A stretch of DNA of 64,000 nucleotides from Streptomyces sp. CB00455 (GCF_001905445.1 NZ_LIVQ01000001.1:434001-498000); one strand, 5' to 3'. Shown: positions 37,335 through 47,548, counted from the first letter of the stretch. The notes: generated by a model not told the origin, from the sequence alone. Translations and numbers: made by a program.

Positions 37335-38723
37335 TCAGCCGGCGCTCCCCGGCCCCGCGTCCATCGGCAGCCGGACCACCATGCGCGCCCCGCGGGACGC
37401 CCCCTCGGCGGTGAGGGTGCCGCCGTGGTGGGCGGTCAGGTCACGGGCTATGGCCAGCCCCAGCCCGGCTCCGCCGTGGTCGCGGCTGCGGGCGTCGTCG
37501 AGGCGGGTGAACCGCTCGAAGATCCGCTCCCGGTCGGCGGGCGGTACGCCCGGCCCGTCATCGGTGATCTCCAGCACGGCGTTGCGCGCCCCCGGACCGC
37601 CCTCGGTCCGCAGGACGAGGTCCACCCGCCGGTCGGCGAAGCGCTGGGCGTTGTCCAGCAGGTTGGTGACCACCCGCGCGAGCCACAGCTCGCTGCCGGT
37701 GACCCGTACGCCGCGGGCCAGGTCGGTGTGGACGGGCAGCCGGTCCCCCACACGGGAGTTCACGGCCTCGCGCACCACGGCGGTCAGGTCGAAGGGGACG
37801 GCCGGCGCCGGCTGGGCCGCGTCGATGCGGGCGAGGAGCAGGAGATCGGCGGCGAGCTGCTGCAGCCGCTCGATGTCCTGGAGCGCCCCGCCGATCAGCT
37901 CGGGCCACAGTTCCGGGTCCCGGACGGCGAGGGCCACCTCCAGCTGGGTGCGCACGACGGTGATGGGGCTGCGCAGTTCGTGGGAGGCGTCCGCGATGAA
38001 CTGGCGCTGGCGGGCGCCCGAGGACTCCAGCCGGTCCAGGGTGGCGTTCATGGTCTGGGCCAGCCGGGCCACCTCGTCGCGGGTAGACGGTACCGGGACA
38101 CGGCGGTGCAGGTCGCGGTCGGTGATCTCGGCGACCTCGGCCCGGATGGCTTCGACCGGCCGCAGCGCCCGGCCCGTGACCCGCCAGGTGACGAGGGCGA
38201 CGGTGGCGAGGAGCAGCGGCACGCCCGCCCCGAGGGCGGCGGTGGCGGTGGCGTCGGCGGCGTCGACGTCGCGCAGGGACGTGCCCGCGTAGACGACGAC
38301 CAGGCCGTAGGGGCTGTCCGTGGTGACCTGCACGACCCGTTGGCGGTGTTCGCCTCCGAGCGGGCGGACCTTCCAGGTGTGGAACGCCCGGCCGCGGCGC
38401 AGCGGCCCGGCGGGCCGGATCGCCCCCGCCCCGGCCAGGTTGGGGCTGGCGAAGACCACCTGTCCGTCGGAGGTGACGACCTGGACGAAGTCGACGCCGC
38501 GGGTGGGCGGCCGCACGCGGTCGAGGCTGCCGTCGGCCGCGAGCCGGGCGAACGTCACGGCTTGTTCCTGCGCGTCGTCCTCGGCGTTGCGCAGCAGGTT
38601 CGCTTCGAGGATTCCCAGCAGGGCGAAGGAGGCGAGCGCCAGCGCCACGGCGACCACGACCGTGGCGCCCACGGTGGCGCGGGCCCGGACCGTGGTGGGC
38701 CAGATCCGGCGCACGCGCCGCAT
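37335..38723 (-). CDS. Sensor histidine kinase, partner of the 38821 regulator
   Basis: The protein is 462 aa. Membrane helix 1 is near residues 15-38, followed by a sensor loop of about 120 residues and helix 2 (GVPLLLATVALVTWRV). Then come HAMP, ADASHELRSPI with His248, LLDNAQRFA (N box), DDGPGVPP (G1) and GGAGLGLAIARDL (G2). The order is regulator then kinase with 97 bp between, longer than usual. ATG 38723 follows GGGGGTG. A PepSY-like protein is encoded divergently from the regulator and is the likely target or sensor partner. Confidence 0.9.
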   Translation of the reverse strand: MRRVRRIWPTTVRARATVGATVVVAVALALASFALLGILEANLLRNAEDDAQEQAVTFARLAADGSLDRVRPPTRGVDFVQVVTSDGQVVFASPNLAGAGAIRPAGPLRRGRAFHTWKVRPLGGEHRQRVVQVTTDSPYGLVVVYAGTSLRDVDAADATATAALGAGVPLLLATVALVTWRVTGRALRPVEAIRAEVAEITDRDLHRRVPVPSTRDEVARLAQTMNATLDRLESSGARQRQFIADASHELRSPITVVRTQLEVALAVRDPELWPELIGGALQDIERLQQLAADLLLLARIDAAQPAPAVPFDLTAVVREAVNSRVGDRLPVHTDLARGVRVTGSELWLARVVTNLLDNAQRFADRRVDLVLRTEGGPGARNAVLEITDDGPGVPPADRERIFERFTRLDDARSRDHGGAGLGLAIARDLTAHHGGTLTAEGASRGARMVVRLPMDAGPGSAG

Positions 38724-38820
38724 CACCCCCGGCGGCGCCCACGGGCGCGGGCGTTGGAGGCTCGGCTGGTGTCCGGCGGCTGCGCCCCCGAGGCGGGGCG
38801 GGCGGCCCGGGCGGTGGGCT

Positions 38821-39498
38821 TCACCCACCGTCGGCCGCCAATCGGTAGCCGGCGCCGCGCACGGTCTCCAGGGCGTTGCGGCCGAACGGGGCGTCGATCT
38901 TGCGGCGCACCGCGCTGATGTGCACCTCGACCACGTTCGGGTCGCCGTCGAAGGCGCTGTCCCAGACCTGCTGGAGTATCTCGCGCTTGGGTACGACCTC
39001 GCCGGCGTGCCGGGCGAGGTACTCCAGGACGGCGAACTCACGGGCCGTGAGCCGGATCTCGGTGCCGCCGCGGGAGCAGGCGTGCCGCGCGTGGTCTATC
39101 AGGAGGTCGCCGAAGCGGACGGCCTGCGGGCGCCGCCGGCCGGTGCGCCGGCCCAGCGCGCGCAGCCGGGCGACGAGTACGAGGTAGGAGAACGGCTTGG
39201 ACAGGAAGTCGTCGGCGCCCGTGTCGAGGGCCTCCGCCTCGTCGTACTCGCCGTCCTTGGCCGTGAGCATCAGGATGCCCGCTTCATTACCGGCCGCTCG
39301 CAGCCGTGCGCAGACCCGGTAACCGTTCAGGCCGGGCAGCATGATGTCGAGGACGATCAGGTCGTAGTCGTGTTCGGTGGCCATCCACAGCCCCTGCGGC
39401 CCGTCGTGGGCCACGTCGACCGAGAAGCCTTCCGCTTGGAGCCCCCTCTGCAGGGCCACGGCCAGCCGCCGTTCGTCCTCCACCACCAGTACGCGCAT
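38821..39498 (-). CDS. OmpR-family response regulator
   Basis: The protein is 225 aa. The receiver has phospho-acceptor Asp51 in VLDIMLPGLNG, Thr in MLTAKDG and Lys in LSKPF. The winged helix runs LTAREFAVLEYLARHAG to ETVRGAGYRLA. ATG 39498 starts directly at the first strand (MRVLVVEDE); the longer open frame upstream has no domain. The ribosome-binding site is weak. It is divergent from the 39640 membrane-protein gene with a 141-bp shared promoter region. The set resembles Streptomyces CutRS-like systems, an inference from layout only. Confidence 0.9.
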   Translation of the reverse strand: MRVLVVEDERRLAVALQRGLQAEGFSVDVAHDGPQGLWMATEHDYDLIVLDIMLPGLNGYRVCARLRAAGNEAGILMLTAKDGEYDEAEALDTGADDFLSKPFSYLVLVARLRALGRRTGRRRPQAVRFGDLLIDHARHACSRGGTEIRLTAREFAVLEYLARHAGEVVPKREILQQVWDSAFDGDPNVVEVHISAVRRKIDAPFGRNALETVRGAGYRLAADGG

Positions 39499-39639
39499 GC
39501 CGCTCAGGGTCTCAGACGGGGTCGGCGACCGGCTGAAGAGGTCTTCAGGTGACTTCAGGTGGGCTTCAGCTTCGCCCCCGCATGCTGCGGAACGATCCGA
39601 TCCGGGCACGGTGCCCGGTCCTCACGAGGAGCGCCTGTC

Positions 39640-40233
39640 ATGTCTGAGTCATTCCCTCCGCCCGAGCGGCCCGCCGGCGCACCGGACGAGGCGGTCCATA
39701 CGCGCAAGGACCGGCTGGCCCGGCTGGTGCCCCACCGCCGGGGTGCCCGCCTGGCGGCGCTGGGTGCGGCCGTGGTGATCGTGGGCGGAGCGGCGGCCGC
39801 CGTCGCGGTGGCCGGACACCACGGGCGGGGGGACGGCCCGGCCCGCTTCTCCCACGCCGGCCCCGGTCACGAGGGTGGCCGTGAGCGGGGTCCGGCGGCG
39901 GGCCGGGGTGGTCCCGGGAAGCTGGACGGGCGGGCCGATGGTCCGCGGGGCGGTATGAAGGGGCGGGGCGGCCCGGCGGGCGAAGACGCTGCGGGTCGCG
40001 GCGGCGGGGCGAAGGCGGCTCCGGCGCCGCTCCCTTCCCTGCCCGTCGGGGAAGCCGCCGACAAGGCCGCCGCGGCGGTGCCGGGCGGCAAGGTCGAGGG
40101 GCTGCGCGTGGTCGCCCAGCAGGGCGGCGGGTCAGCGTGGCGGGCGATCGTCATCGGCCCCGACGGCGTACGGCACGCGGTTACGGTGTCCGGTACGGAC
40201 GGCGCGATCACGGGCAACACCACCCGCCGGTAG
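39640..40233 (+). CDS. Membrane-anchored PepSY-like protein
   Basis: The protein is 197 aa. A short cytoplasmic part precedes one membrane helix (LAALGAAVVIVGGAAAAVAVAG, about residues 38-59), here split for length. A Gly/Arg-rich linker (about 60-130) leads to a C-terminal domain with AADKAAAAVPGGKVEGLRVV and VIGPDGVRHAVTVSGTDGAI, typical of PepSY-like beta-alpha folds. GAGGAG precedes the ATG at 39640. PepSY proteins often sit beside two-component systems and may inhibit proteases or sense metals. It is divergent from the 38821 regulator. Confidence 0.72.
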   Translation: MSESFPPPERPAGAPDEAVHTRKDRLARLVPHRRGARLAALGAAVVIVGGAAAAVAVAGHHGRGDGPARFSHAGPGHEGGRERGPAAGRGGPGKLDGRADGPRGGMKGRGGPAGEDAAGRGGGAKAAPAPLPSLPVGEAADKAAAAVPGGKVEGLRVVAQQGGGSAWRAIVIGPDGVRHAVTVSGTDGAITGNTTRR

Positions 40234-40315
40234 GCGGCTGCGCGGTCGCGCGGGTGCCACCCGCCGGTGGGCGGCGACGCGGGTGCCACTGCCGGCAGGC
40301 GCCGCGGCGGGTGCC

Positions 40316-40495
40316 TTAGAAGCCGGCTATCCGCGCGGCGAAGAACGCCGCGAAGAGGAGCGAGCCGAGGACGACGAGCGCCAGCAGCGCGCGGGGGTGT
40401 TCCCAGACACCGCCGTCCGGCCGCTCCTGATGGGCTTCGGCGGTGGAGCCTTCGGCGGGCGGGGTCTCCCCCGGCGGAACGAGGTGCGTCGTCAT
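40316..40495 (-). CDS. DUF6480-like small membrane protein
   Basis: The protein is 59 aa. The N-terminal half carries the VPPGETPPAEGST motif I associate with DUF6480, and the C-terminal half is a single membrane helix (ALLALVVLGSLLFAAFFAAR). GAGGAGGAG lies directly before the ATG at 40495. Function is unknown. It lies downstream of the nucleoside hydrolase gene on the same strand but 263 bp away, so it probably has its own promoter. Confidence 0.72.
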   Translation of the reverse strand: MTTHLVPPGETPPAEGSTAEAHQERPDGGVWEHPRALLALVVLGSLLFAAFFAARIAGF

Positions 40496-40758
40496 GTCTC
40501 CTCCTCGGCATGCGGGCCAGGTCCTGCCCTCCACCGTGCGCCGGGCGCCGGCGGCCCGCACCACGCACCGTTCGTGCGTCGCTCGCCCGGCGGTGTCCGT
40601 CCGGTCGCGAATCCCCCGGGGGGGTCCCCGGGTTTCCCGTGTCCCGTCGCCGTGGGAGACGGGCCGGTCCCCGACAAGACCCGGGGCCCGGTCCGTGCTG
40701 CGAAGGAATGGGGAAACATGCGCATGCTCGCGAAGGCGGGGCGGTGGTCGCGGACGGC

Positions 40759-41703
40759 TCAGGCGGGCCGGGCGCCGAGGGCGGCGACGGCACCGACCAT
40801 CCGGTCCCAGAAGGCCGGCACGTTGAGGGTCACGGCGACGCGCGCGTTCACCGGGCGGCCGAGGTAGCGGTGGAGGTCCACCACCGTGGCCCCCCGGGTG
40901 TGGCGCCCGTGCAGTTCCACGGTGACGTTGGCGTCGGCGCAGCCCACGATCGCCGGGTCGATGACCCGGGCCACCGCGACGGGGTCGTGCAGCGGCGGGT
41001 CGGGCATGTCCCACAAGCGGCTGTACATCGAGGCGGAGAACGCCAGCAGCTGGGCACAGACGCCGCCCAGCTCGGTGCCGAGGCCTTCGAAGCGGGCGAT
41101 GACCTCGGGCGTGGCCAGGGCCTGGTGCGTGACGTTGAGCCCGCACATGGTCACGGGTACGCCGCTGCGGAAGACGATGTCCGCCGCCTCCGGGTCGCTG
41201 CAGATGTTGAACTCGGCCGCGGGGGTACGGTTGCCCCGCTCGGTCGAGCCGCCCATCAGCACGATCTCCTTGATGCGCGAGACGCTCTCGGGGTAGCGGG
41301 TCAGCAACAGGGCGATGTTGGTCAGCGGCGCGGTGGGCACCAGGGTGACCGGCTCCGGGTGTTCCCCGAGGATGCGGTGGATGAGTTCCACGGCGTGTTC
41401 GGGGACCACCTCGACCGTGGGCTCGGGGAACCTCGGTCCGTCCAGACCGGATTCGCCGTGCACGTCGGCGGCGACGCCCAGCGGCTGTACCAGCGGGCGG
41501 TCGCAGCCAGCGGCGATGGGCACGTCGGTGATCCCGGCGATGGTGCACACCCGGCGGGCGTTGAGCGTGGTCTTCTCCAGCGTCTGGTTGCCCGCGACGG
41601 TGGTGATGGCCAGCAGGTCGACGGCGGGGTCGGCTGCCGCCAGCATGATCGCGAGAGCGTCGTCGTGCCCGGGGTCGCAGTCGATGATGATCGGGACGGG
41701 CAC
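40759..41703 (-). CDS. Nucleoside hydrolase (inosine-uridine preferring type)
   Basis: The protein is 314 aa. The Ca2+-binding N-terminal motif D8-x-D10-P-G-x-D14-D15 is intact in [17 protein letters not shown]. Later come [25 protein letters not shown] and [11 protein letters not shown]. The C-terminal active-site region has [18 protein letters not shown] with the His-Asp pair. These enzymes split ribonucleosides into base and ribose during purine and pyrimidine salvage. GTG 41703 follows GAGGAGG, closely spaced. The length matches the family. It stands alone between transport genes. Confidence 0.92.
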   Translation of the reverse strand: MPVPIIIDCDPGHDDALAIMLAAADPAVDLLAITTVAGNQTLEKTTLNARRVCTIAGITDVPIAAGCDRPLVQPLGVAADVHGESGLDGPRFPEPTVEVVPEHAVELIHRILGEHPEPVTLVPTAPLTNIALLLTRYPESVSRIKEIVLMGGSTERGNRTPAAEFNICSDPEAADIVFRSGVPVTMCGLNVTHQALATPEVIARFEGLGTELGGVCAQLLAFSASMYSRLWDMPDPPLHDPVAVARVIDPAIVGCADANVTVELHGRHTRGATVVDLHRYLGRPVNARVAVTLNVPAFWDRMVGAVAALGARPA

Positions 41704-41893
41704 GGGCAATCCTCCTCGTCGGGGCGGCTGACCTGCCCAGTCTGCCGCCGATGGGCGGCGCCGTCCGCCCCTTCCGAGCCAAACAGGGGCATCCTGTTGG
41801 CGCATACACGCACCGTTCGGGCGGGCGAGCCGGCCGGGCGGGCGGGCGCGTGGTCTGGGCGGGCCCGCCACGACGACGGGGCACGCCGGGCCG

Positions 41894-42760
41894 TCAGGAC
41901 CCCGCCGCGGGCCCCCGCTTCTCCCCCTCCCCTTCCCCCTCCCCCTCCCCCGGCCCGCTCCCGGCCGCGGGTGTTTCGACGGCCGCCGGGTCCAGGATGC
42001 GGTTGAGGAAGTCCCTGGTCCGCTCGTGCCGGGGCCGGCCCACCACCTGCGCCGCGGGCCCCTGCTCGACGATCACTCCTCCGTCCATGAAGACCACCCG
42101 GTCCGCGACCTCCCGGGCGAAGCTCATCTCGTGCGTGACGACCATCATCGTCATGCCCTCGCCCGCCAGCACCCGCATGACCGACAGCACTTCGCCGACG
42201 AGCTCCGGGTCGAGTGCGGAGGTCGGCTCGTCGAACAGCATCACCTCGGGCCCCATCGACAGGGCCCGGGCGATCGCCACCCGCTGCTGCTGGCCGCCGG
42301 ACAGCTGCGCCGGGAAGGCGTCCGCCTTGTCGGCGAGACCGACGCGCTCCAGGTTCTCCCGGGCGACGGCGGCTGCCCGTGCCTTGTCCGCCCCGAGCAC
42401 CCGCCGCTGCGGAAGCGTGAGGTTGTCGGTGACGCTGATGTGGGGGAAGAGGTTGAACTGCTGGAAGACCATGCCGATGCGGCGGCGTACGGCGTCGATG
42501 TCGACATCGGGGTCGGTGACCTCCGTGCCGCCGACGAAGACCTGGCCCCCGTTCGGCTCCTCCAGCAGGTTCACGCAGCGCAACAGCGTCGACTTGCCCG
42601 AGCCGGACGGCCCGATGACACAGACCACCTCGCCACGGGCGACGTCCAGGTCGATGCCGCGCAGCACGTGGTTCTCGCCGAAGGACTTGTGCAGATCGCG
42701 GATCTCGATCTCCGGGCGGCCGGCGGCCGCCGGACCGCCCGCTCGCGTCTTCTGTCGCAT
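41894..42760 (-). CDS. glnQ: Polar amino-acid ABC transporter ATP-binding protein
   Basis: The protein is 288 aa. Walker A is GPSGSGKST, the signature is [15 protein letters not shown], Walker B is [11 protein letters not shown], and the switch His is in VVTHEMSFA. The [15 protein letters not shown]-terminus and overall text are those of GlnQ/HisP-type importers. The C-terminus has an extra Gly-Glu repeat (about residues 270-282) coded by a pyrimidine-rich run on the plus strand. ATG 42760 lies 7 bp after the permease stop, with GAGGA as ribosome-binding site. Third gene of a three-gene operon. Confidence 0.92.
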   Translation of the reverse strand: MRQKTRAGGPAAAGRPEIEIRDLHKSFGENHVLRGIDLDVARGEVVCVIGPSGSGKSTLLRCVNLLEEPNGGQVFVGGTEVTDPDVDIDAVRRRIGMVFQQFNLFPHISVTDNLTLPQRRVLGADKARAAAVARENLERVGLADKADAFPAQLSGGQQQRVAIARALSMGPEVMLFDEPTSALDPELVGEVLSVMRVLAGEGMTMMVVTHEMSFAREVADRVVFMDGGVIVEQGPAAQVVGRPRHERTRDFLNRILDPAAVETPAAGSGPGEGEGEGEGEKRGPAAGS

Positions 42761-42767
42761 CGCGTCC

Positions 42768-43568
42768 TCACGTGGCCTTGTCGGCGCGGGCTTCCAGGCG
42801 CCGCACCACGAAGCTCAGGGGCACGGTCACCAGGAGGTAGCACAGGCCCGCGACCAGGATCGGGGTGGAGTTGGCGGTCTCGCTGGCGAGGTCGCGGCCG
42901 TACTTCGTCAGTTCCCGCTCTTCCAGCGTGACCCCCAGGAACAGCACCAGCGAGGAGTCCTTGAAGAGCAGCACCAGTTCGTTGGTGAGCGGGGGGATGA
43001 CGATGCGGAACGCCTGCGGGATGATCACCGACACCATGGCGCGGGCGTGGGAGAAGCCCAGCGAGCGGGCGGCCTCCATCTGCCCCTTGGGCACGGCCTG
43101 GATGCCGGCGCGGATCGTCTCCGCCATGTAGGCGGCCGCGACCAGACCGAGGCCGAGCGCGACCTTACCGTACGTGCCGCCGGGGATCTCGGTGCCGGGG
43201 AAGGCGAGGGGCACGGCCACACCGACGAAGATGAAGATGAGCAGGGCGGGCAGTCCCCGGAACAGTTCGATGTACACGCCGGCGACCCACCGGTAGGGGG
43301 CCACCGACGAGAGTCTCATCATCGCGACGACGAGGCCGAGTACCAGTCCGAAGACGAAGCCGGACGTCGTGTACACCACCGTGTTGCGCAGGGCGATGGT
43401 GATGATGTCCGGGAAGAGCCGCAGGACCAGGTCCTTCTGCGCGAACTGGTTCTGCAGCCGTTCCCAGTCGGCCAGCACTCCCACCACGACCAGCACGGCC
43501 AGGAAGACCGCGTACTGCACGCCCTGCCAGACGCGACGCCGCTGGCGCCGGGTCAGCCGAGAGGTCAC
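42768..43568 (-). CDS. Polar amino-acid ABC transporter permease
   Basis: The protein is 266 aa with five or six membrane helices. The coupling-loop signature for the ATPase is visible: [20 protein letters not shown], the EAA motif of this family, with an Arg variant. [15 protein letters not shown] is also typical of His/Glu/Gln/Arg permeases. The GTG start at 43568 overlaps the stop of the binding-protein gene by 4 nt. A single permease gene implies a homodimer in the membrane. Second gene of the operon. Confidence 0.9.
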   Translation of the reverse strand: MTSRLTRRQRRRVWQGVQYAVFLAVLVVVGVLADWERLQNQFAQKDLVLRLFPDIITIALRNTVVYTTSGFVFGLVLGLVVAMMRLSSVAPYRWVAGVYIELFRGLPALLIFIFVGVAVPLAFPGTEIPGGTYGKVALGLGLVAAAYMAETIRAGIQAVPKGQMEAARSLGFSHARAMVSVIIPQAFRIVIPPLTNELVLLFKDSSLVLFLGVTLEERELTKYGRDLASETANSTPILVAGLCYLLVTVPLSFVVRRLEARADKAT

Positions 43569-44434
43569 GGCGCGGTCTGGGGCAGCGGGCCGATCCACTG
43601 CTCGTAAATCTTCTTGTAGGTGCCGTCGGCCTTGGCCGTGGTGATCGCCTTGTCGATCGCGGCGAGCAGGGCGGTGTTGCCCTTCTTCACGGAGAAGCCG
43701 TACTTCTCGCCGGTCTCGATGTTCTGTCCGAGGACGAACTCCGAGGCGTTCGCCTTGTCCTTGAGCCAGCCCTGCACGACCGGGTAGTCGATGACGACGG
43801 CGTCGACCTGCCCGGTGCGCAGGCCGTTCAGCACCGCGTCCGAACTCTCGAAGGCGACCGGGTTGAAACCCTGGGCCTTGGCGTAGCTCTCGCCGGTGGT
43901 CTCGGCCTGCGCGCCCAGCTTCTTCCCCTTGGCCTTGACGTCGGCGAGGGAGGTGACGCCGCTCTTCTTGGTGGCGAGCAGTGCCTGGGTGGCGTCGAAG
44001 TACGGCACGGAGAAGTCGACGTTCTTCTTGCGCTCGTCGGTGATCGTCATACCGGCGGCGGCGAGGTCGCACTGGCCCGAGTTCAGGAAGGCGCCGGTCT
44101 TGAAGTTCTCGAACGGGGTGTCGAGGACCTTCTGCTCGACCTTGAGCTCCTTCGCCACGAGGTCGATCAGCGCGACGTCGAAACCGACGACCTTGCCGTT
44201 CTGCTCGAACTGGAAGGGAGGGTAGGGCAGGTGGGTGCAGGTGGTCAGTTTGCCCTTCTCGGCGACCGGTACGCCCCCGGCCGCCTCCCCGGGACCGTCG
44301 TCCCCGGAGGAGCAGCCCGCGGCGAGGAACATGCCCGTCGCGGCGGCCACGCAGGCCGCGGAACGGATGCGGCGGCTGTGGCCGGTGCGGTCGCTGCTGC
44401 GGTGAGTGCGGTGTCCTTGGGCCGTCCGGAACAC
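43565..44434 (-). CDS. Polar amino-acid ABC transporter binding lipoprotein
   Basis: The protein is 289 aa. A basic N-terminus and hydrophobic segment end in lipobox LAAGC (about Cys41), so it is held on the outer face of the membrane. The mature part shows [40 protein letters not shown] and [17 protein letters not shown], standard for class 3 amino-acid-binding proteins. It feeds the permease and ATPase encoded next. First gene of the operon. It begins 112 bp after the SpoIIE phosphatase stop, so it likely has its own promoter. Confidence 0.92.
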   Translation of the reverse strand: MFRTAQGHRTHRSSDRTGHSRRIRSAACVAAATGMFLAAGCSSGDDGPGEAAGGVPVAEKGKLTTCTHLPYPPFQFEQNGKVVGFDVALIDLVAKELKVEQKVLDTPFENFKTGAFLNSGQCDLAAAGMTITDERKKNVDFSVPYFDATQALLATKKSGVTSLADVKAKGKKLGAQAETTGESYAKAQGFNPVAFESSDAVLNGLRTGQVDAVVIDYPVVQGWLKDKANASEFVLGQNIETGEKYGFSVKKGNTALLAAIDKAITTAKADGTYKKIYEQWIGPLPQTAP

Positions 44435-44546
44435 GGTTGACCTCCACGGGTGCAGGGCGGGCGGCGGTCGCGGGACGAGACCGTCCGTCGTGATCGTAAG
44501 CCCCCGGCGGGGCCCCGCGCCGGACCATCGGTGATGCGGCGCCGGG

Positions 44547-46793
44547 TCAGGGCAGGGCCTGGCGGGAGCGCAGGAGGAGCAGGGCGATGTCGTCGTGGCG
44601 GGGGGACGCGCGGCGGGCGTGCCGGATGAGCTCGTCCGCCAGGGGTTCGAGCGGCCGGTCGTGGGTCACGGCCAGGTGGGCGGCGGTGGCGTCGATGGTG
44701 TCGTCGATGTCGCGGCCCGGGGACTCGACGAGGCCGTCGGTGTACAGGGCCAGGAGGGTGCCGGGAGTGAAGGGGATCTCGGTGGCCGTGTAGGTGGCGC
44801 CCGGATCGATGCCGAGGAGGAGGCCGGGCCGCAGGCGCAGTACGTCGACGGGGCCGTCCGGGTGACGCAGCAGCGGTGGCGGGTGCCCGGCCGTGGCCAG
44901 GCAGGCGCTGTGGCGGGCGAGGTCGATGTGGACGTAGAGGCAGCTGGTGAAGAGCCCCGGGTCCAGGTCGGTGAGGAGCCGGTTGGTGCGGGCGAGGACC
45001 TCGCCGGGCGGGGCTCCGGCGACGGCGTGGACGGCGGTACGGACCTGCCCCATGAGGGCGGCGGCGTTCACGTTGTGGCCCTGGACGTCGCCGATGGTGG
45101 CGGCGACGGTGGTGTCGTCGATGCGGATGAGGTCGTAGAAGTCGCCGCCGACGTCCAGGCCGTGTGCGGCGGGCAGGTAGCGGGCGGCGACCTCCAGGCC
45201 CGGGACGTCGGGCAGGACGTGGGGCAGGAGGCTGGTCTGCAGGCTGTGGGCGAGCTGGTGGGTGGTGTCGTAGAGGCGGGCCCGGTCGAGCGCCTGGGCG
45301 ATCAGTCCGGCGATCGAGGTCAGGATGGCGCGTTCGCCGGGGGCGAAGGGGTGGGGGCGGGAGTAGCCGAGGATGAGGGTCCCGACGGGGCGGCCGGAGG
45401 CGATCAGGGGCAGGACGGCCCAGGCGGCCATGCCCTGTTCGATGTCGGCGTCCGGATAGGCGGCCCGGACCTCTTCCCGGTCGGCGAAGAACATCGGCCG
45501 CCCGGTGCGCAGCACGCCCGTGCCGGCGCCCTCGTCGGTCAGGGGCCGGCCGTCGAAGCGGGCCGCGAGTTCGTCCGGGTAGCCGCGGTGGCCGACGATG
45601 TGCAGGCGGCCTTCCTCGACGACGAACAGGGCCATCGCCTGGGCTCCGAGGGCCGGGACGAGCTGGTCGGCGGCCTGCTCGACCACGTCGTGGGCGTGGG
45701 CGGCCTCGGTGAGGCCGGCGGCCAGGTGCATCAGCTGGTAGAGGGCGGTGGCCCGGCTCGGCACGGGGGCGGGCGGCGGGCTGCCCCCCGCCGCCCGGTC
45801 GGCGTCCGCCTCGGTGAGGTCGTCGCCGGGGCCCATGCGGACGCTGATGCCGGAATCGTCCGGGTAGAGCTCGAAGCGCACCGGGTGGTCGGGGGGACGC
45901 AGGGCGGTGAAGGACCGGGGCAGCCGGCTGATCACCGCGCCCCGGTAGTGGTCCTCGACCGCGGGGGTGTCCATCCAGGGCAGGGCCTCCCACGGCAGCG
46001 CCCCGATCAGCCGGGAGAGCGGCGCGCCGAGCAGCCCGGCGGCTTCGGGGGTGGCGAAGGTGATCCGTCCGTTGAGGTCGAGGGCGCAGCTCGCGCCGGG
46101 GAGCCGGCGGACGAAGGCCAGCACCGCCGCGGCCTCGACCGGGCCCGGCGTCGGGGGCGGCGGGGGCCGCAGCACGGCGGGGGCGGGCAGGGGCTGGACC
46201 GCGTGCCCTTCGTCGGCGGCCTGCCGCAGCACCTGCGCCAGGCTCCGGCAGCCGGCTCCGATCGCGTCCTTCTCCCGCTGGTCGAGGTACGGGGGGTGGG
46301 AGCCCGACCAGAGGAGGACCAGCCCGCCCGCCGCCGCCGTCGCCGCCGCGCCGGTGTCCGTGGGGGCAGGGGAGGCGGTGTCGGTCGTGCCGGTGCCCGC
46401 GGTTGCGGTGCCCGTCGGGGCGGCTTTGGCGGGGCTGCCCGGCAGGGCGCTCCCGGGCACGGGTGCGGCCGCGAGGGTGAAGTCGTACGGCAGGACGAGG
46501 CCGACCCTCGGATAGAGGCGGGCCATCTCCTCCTGGCTGCCCAGCCACACGAGCCGTCCTTCGCGCACCGCGACGGCGACCGGAACGGGGTCGTCCGGCC
46601 CCACCCGGGACCAGGGCGCGGCGAACTCGCGGGACACGCCACCGACCAGGACGAGGTGCAGGACGCGCTCCCCCGGCCCGGTCAGGTAGAGCATGCCGAC
46701 GGAGGCGCCGGTGGCACGGACCGTCCCGTCCAGTGCCGCCTCCAGCCGGCGGCGGTGGACGGTGTCGCCTCCGGCACCCGTTGCGTCCCGCAC
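44547..46793 (-). CDS. SpoIIE-type PP2C phosphatase with GAF and PAS sensor domains
   Basis: The protein is 748 aa. The N-terminal GAF-like region (about residues 10-200) carries an Ala/Thr-rich insert. A PAS-like domain follows (about 225-300: SCALDLNGRITFATPEAAGL). A second GAF spans about 350-500, and the SpoIIE PP2C runs from about 515 to the end, with GLDVGGDFYDLIRIDD, ATIGDVQGHNVNAAALMGQ and HDDIALLLL metal-binding Asp residues. It should dephosphorylate STAS antagonists to release a sigma factor. GTG 46793 is chosen with GGGAG upstream; GTG 46811 is possible. Its STAS partners are encoded elsewhere in the window. Confidence 0.88.
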   Translation of the reverse strand: MRDATGAGGDTVHRRRLEAALDGTVRATGASVGMLYLTGPGERVLHLVLVGGVSREFAAPWSRVGPDDPVPVAVAVREGRLVWLGSQEEMARLYPRVGLVLPYDFTLAAAPVPGSALPGSPAKAAPTGTATAGTGTTDTASPAPTDTGAAATAAAGGLVLLWSGSHPPYLDQREKDAIGAGCRSLAQVLRQAADEGHAVQPLPAPAVLRPPPPPTPGPVEAAAVLAFVRRLPGASCALDLNGRITFATPEAAGLLGAPLSRLIGALPWEALPWMDTPAVEDHYRGAVISRLPRSFTALRPPDHPVRFELYPDDSGISVRMGPGDDLTEADADRAAGGSPPPAPVPSRATALYQLMHLAAGLTEAAHAHDVVEQAADQLVPALGAQAMALFVVEEGRLHIVGHRGYPDELAARFDGRPLTDEGAGTGVLRTGRPMFFADREEVRAAYPDADIEQGMAAWAVLPLIASGRPVGTLILGYSRPHPFAPGERAILTSIAGLIAQALDRARLYDTTHQLAHSLQTSLLPHVLPDVPGLEVAARYLPAAHGLDVGGDFYDLIRIDDTTVAATIGDVQGHNVNAAALMGQVRTAVHAVAGAPPGEVLARTNRLLTDLDPGLFTSCLYVHIDLARHSACLATAGHPPPLLRHPDGPVDVLRLRPGLLLGIDPGATYTATEIPFTPGTLLALYTDGLVESPGRDIDDTIDATAAHLAVTHDRPLEPLADELIRHARRASPRHDDIALLLLRSRQALP

Positions 46794-46977
46794 CTGCTCA
46801 TGGTCTCCCACTCGGGGCCACGGGCAACCGGAACGGCGGGGCGGCAGCCCGGTCGCGAAGCCCTGTGGCAGTCCCCCACCCCGGCGGAACGGGCCGGCCG
46901 GGGGCGTCGGGGGTGTCGGCTGCCTGCCCGGCGGGGCCTGTAGCGGCGGCGCGGGATGTGCGGGGCGGCGGGGGTCG

Positions 46978-47022
46978 CCCGGACGGCCCTCGCGACGGTG
47001 GGCGCCGCGAGGGCCGTCCGGG
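46978..47022 (-). terminator. 17-bp perfect hairpin terminator
   Basis: Arms 46978-46994 and 47006-47022 pair perfectly. It begins 5 bp beyond the CBM48 gene stop on the minus strand. Confidence 0.85.
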
Positions 47023-47026
47023 ATCC

Positions 47027-47302
47027 TCAAGTACGCACGCGGCTGTTGGTACCGTCGTGATCGTCGGCCTGCTCGTCGTCGAACCAGTAGTCGCCGGCGG
47101 CCAGGTAGCGGAAGGAGTGCTCGCTCTTGCCGGGCAGCGCCACCGTGACGGCGCGCATGCCGTCGGCGCGGGCCTGAAGCACGTGTGTACCGGGCTGCCA
47201 GTCGTTGAAGTCGCCCACCACGCTGACGGGTCCGGCCGGCGTATCGGCCGGCAGGACGAAGGTGACCTGGGCGCGGCCCTTGAGCTGTTTGCGTTCGAGC
47301 AC
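47027..47302 (-). CDS. CBM48/AMPK-type glycogen-binding domain protein
   Basis: The protein is 91 aa and consists only of an isoamylase-N-like carbohydrate-binding fold: VTFVLPADTPAGPVSVVGDF, NDWQPGTHVLQ, VALPGKSEHSFRYLAAGDYW. The conserved GDFNDW turn is intact. An acidic C-terminus follows. Such single-domain proteins bind glycogen or starch-like glucan, perhaps as regulators or scaffolds of glycogen enzymes. No catalytic domain is attached. The start is GTG at 47302 behind AGGAG. It is divergent from the DUF5709 gene. Confidence 0.85.
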   Translation of the reverse strand: MLERKQLKGRAQVTFVLPADTPAGPVSVVGDFNDWQPGTHVLQARADGMRAVTVALPGKSEHSFRYLAAGDYWFDDEQADDHDGTNSRVRT

Positions 47303-47548
47303 GGATGACTCCTGACGGCAGGGACGTTTCGGCTCATGATGGCGCCGTCGCCGCCGACACGCCCCCGTACACGGCCGCGCCGGTCCCTCCTGTCACCCGA
47401 CCGGCACCATGGGTGACCACGTCCCCACGCATTGTCACTCTGCGTACGATCCGGCCGGCCGGCACCCCGTTTAGCGGCCATGAAGGAGGAAAGCCGCCTA
47501 TCAGAGACGGACAGGCTGCGAGAGCCAGCCCGAGGCAAGGAGCGCCCG

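Noticed and set aside
41920..41960. Pyrimidine-rich run as a regulatory tract
   Set aside because: It is the coding sequence of a Gly-Glu repeat at the end of the ATP-binding protein.
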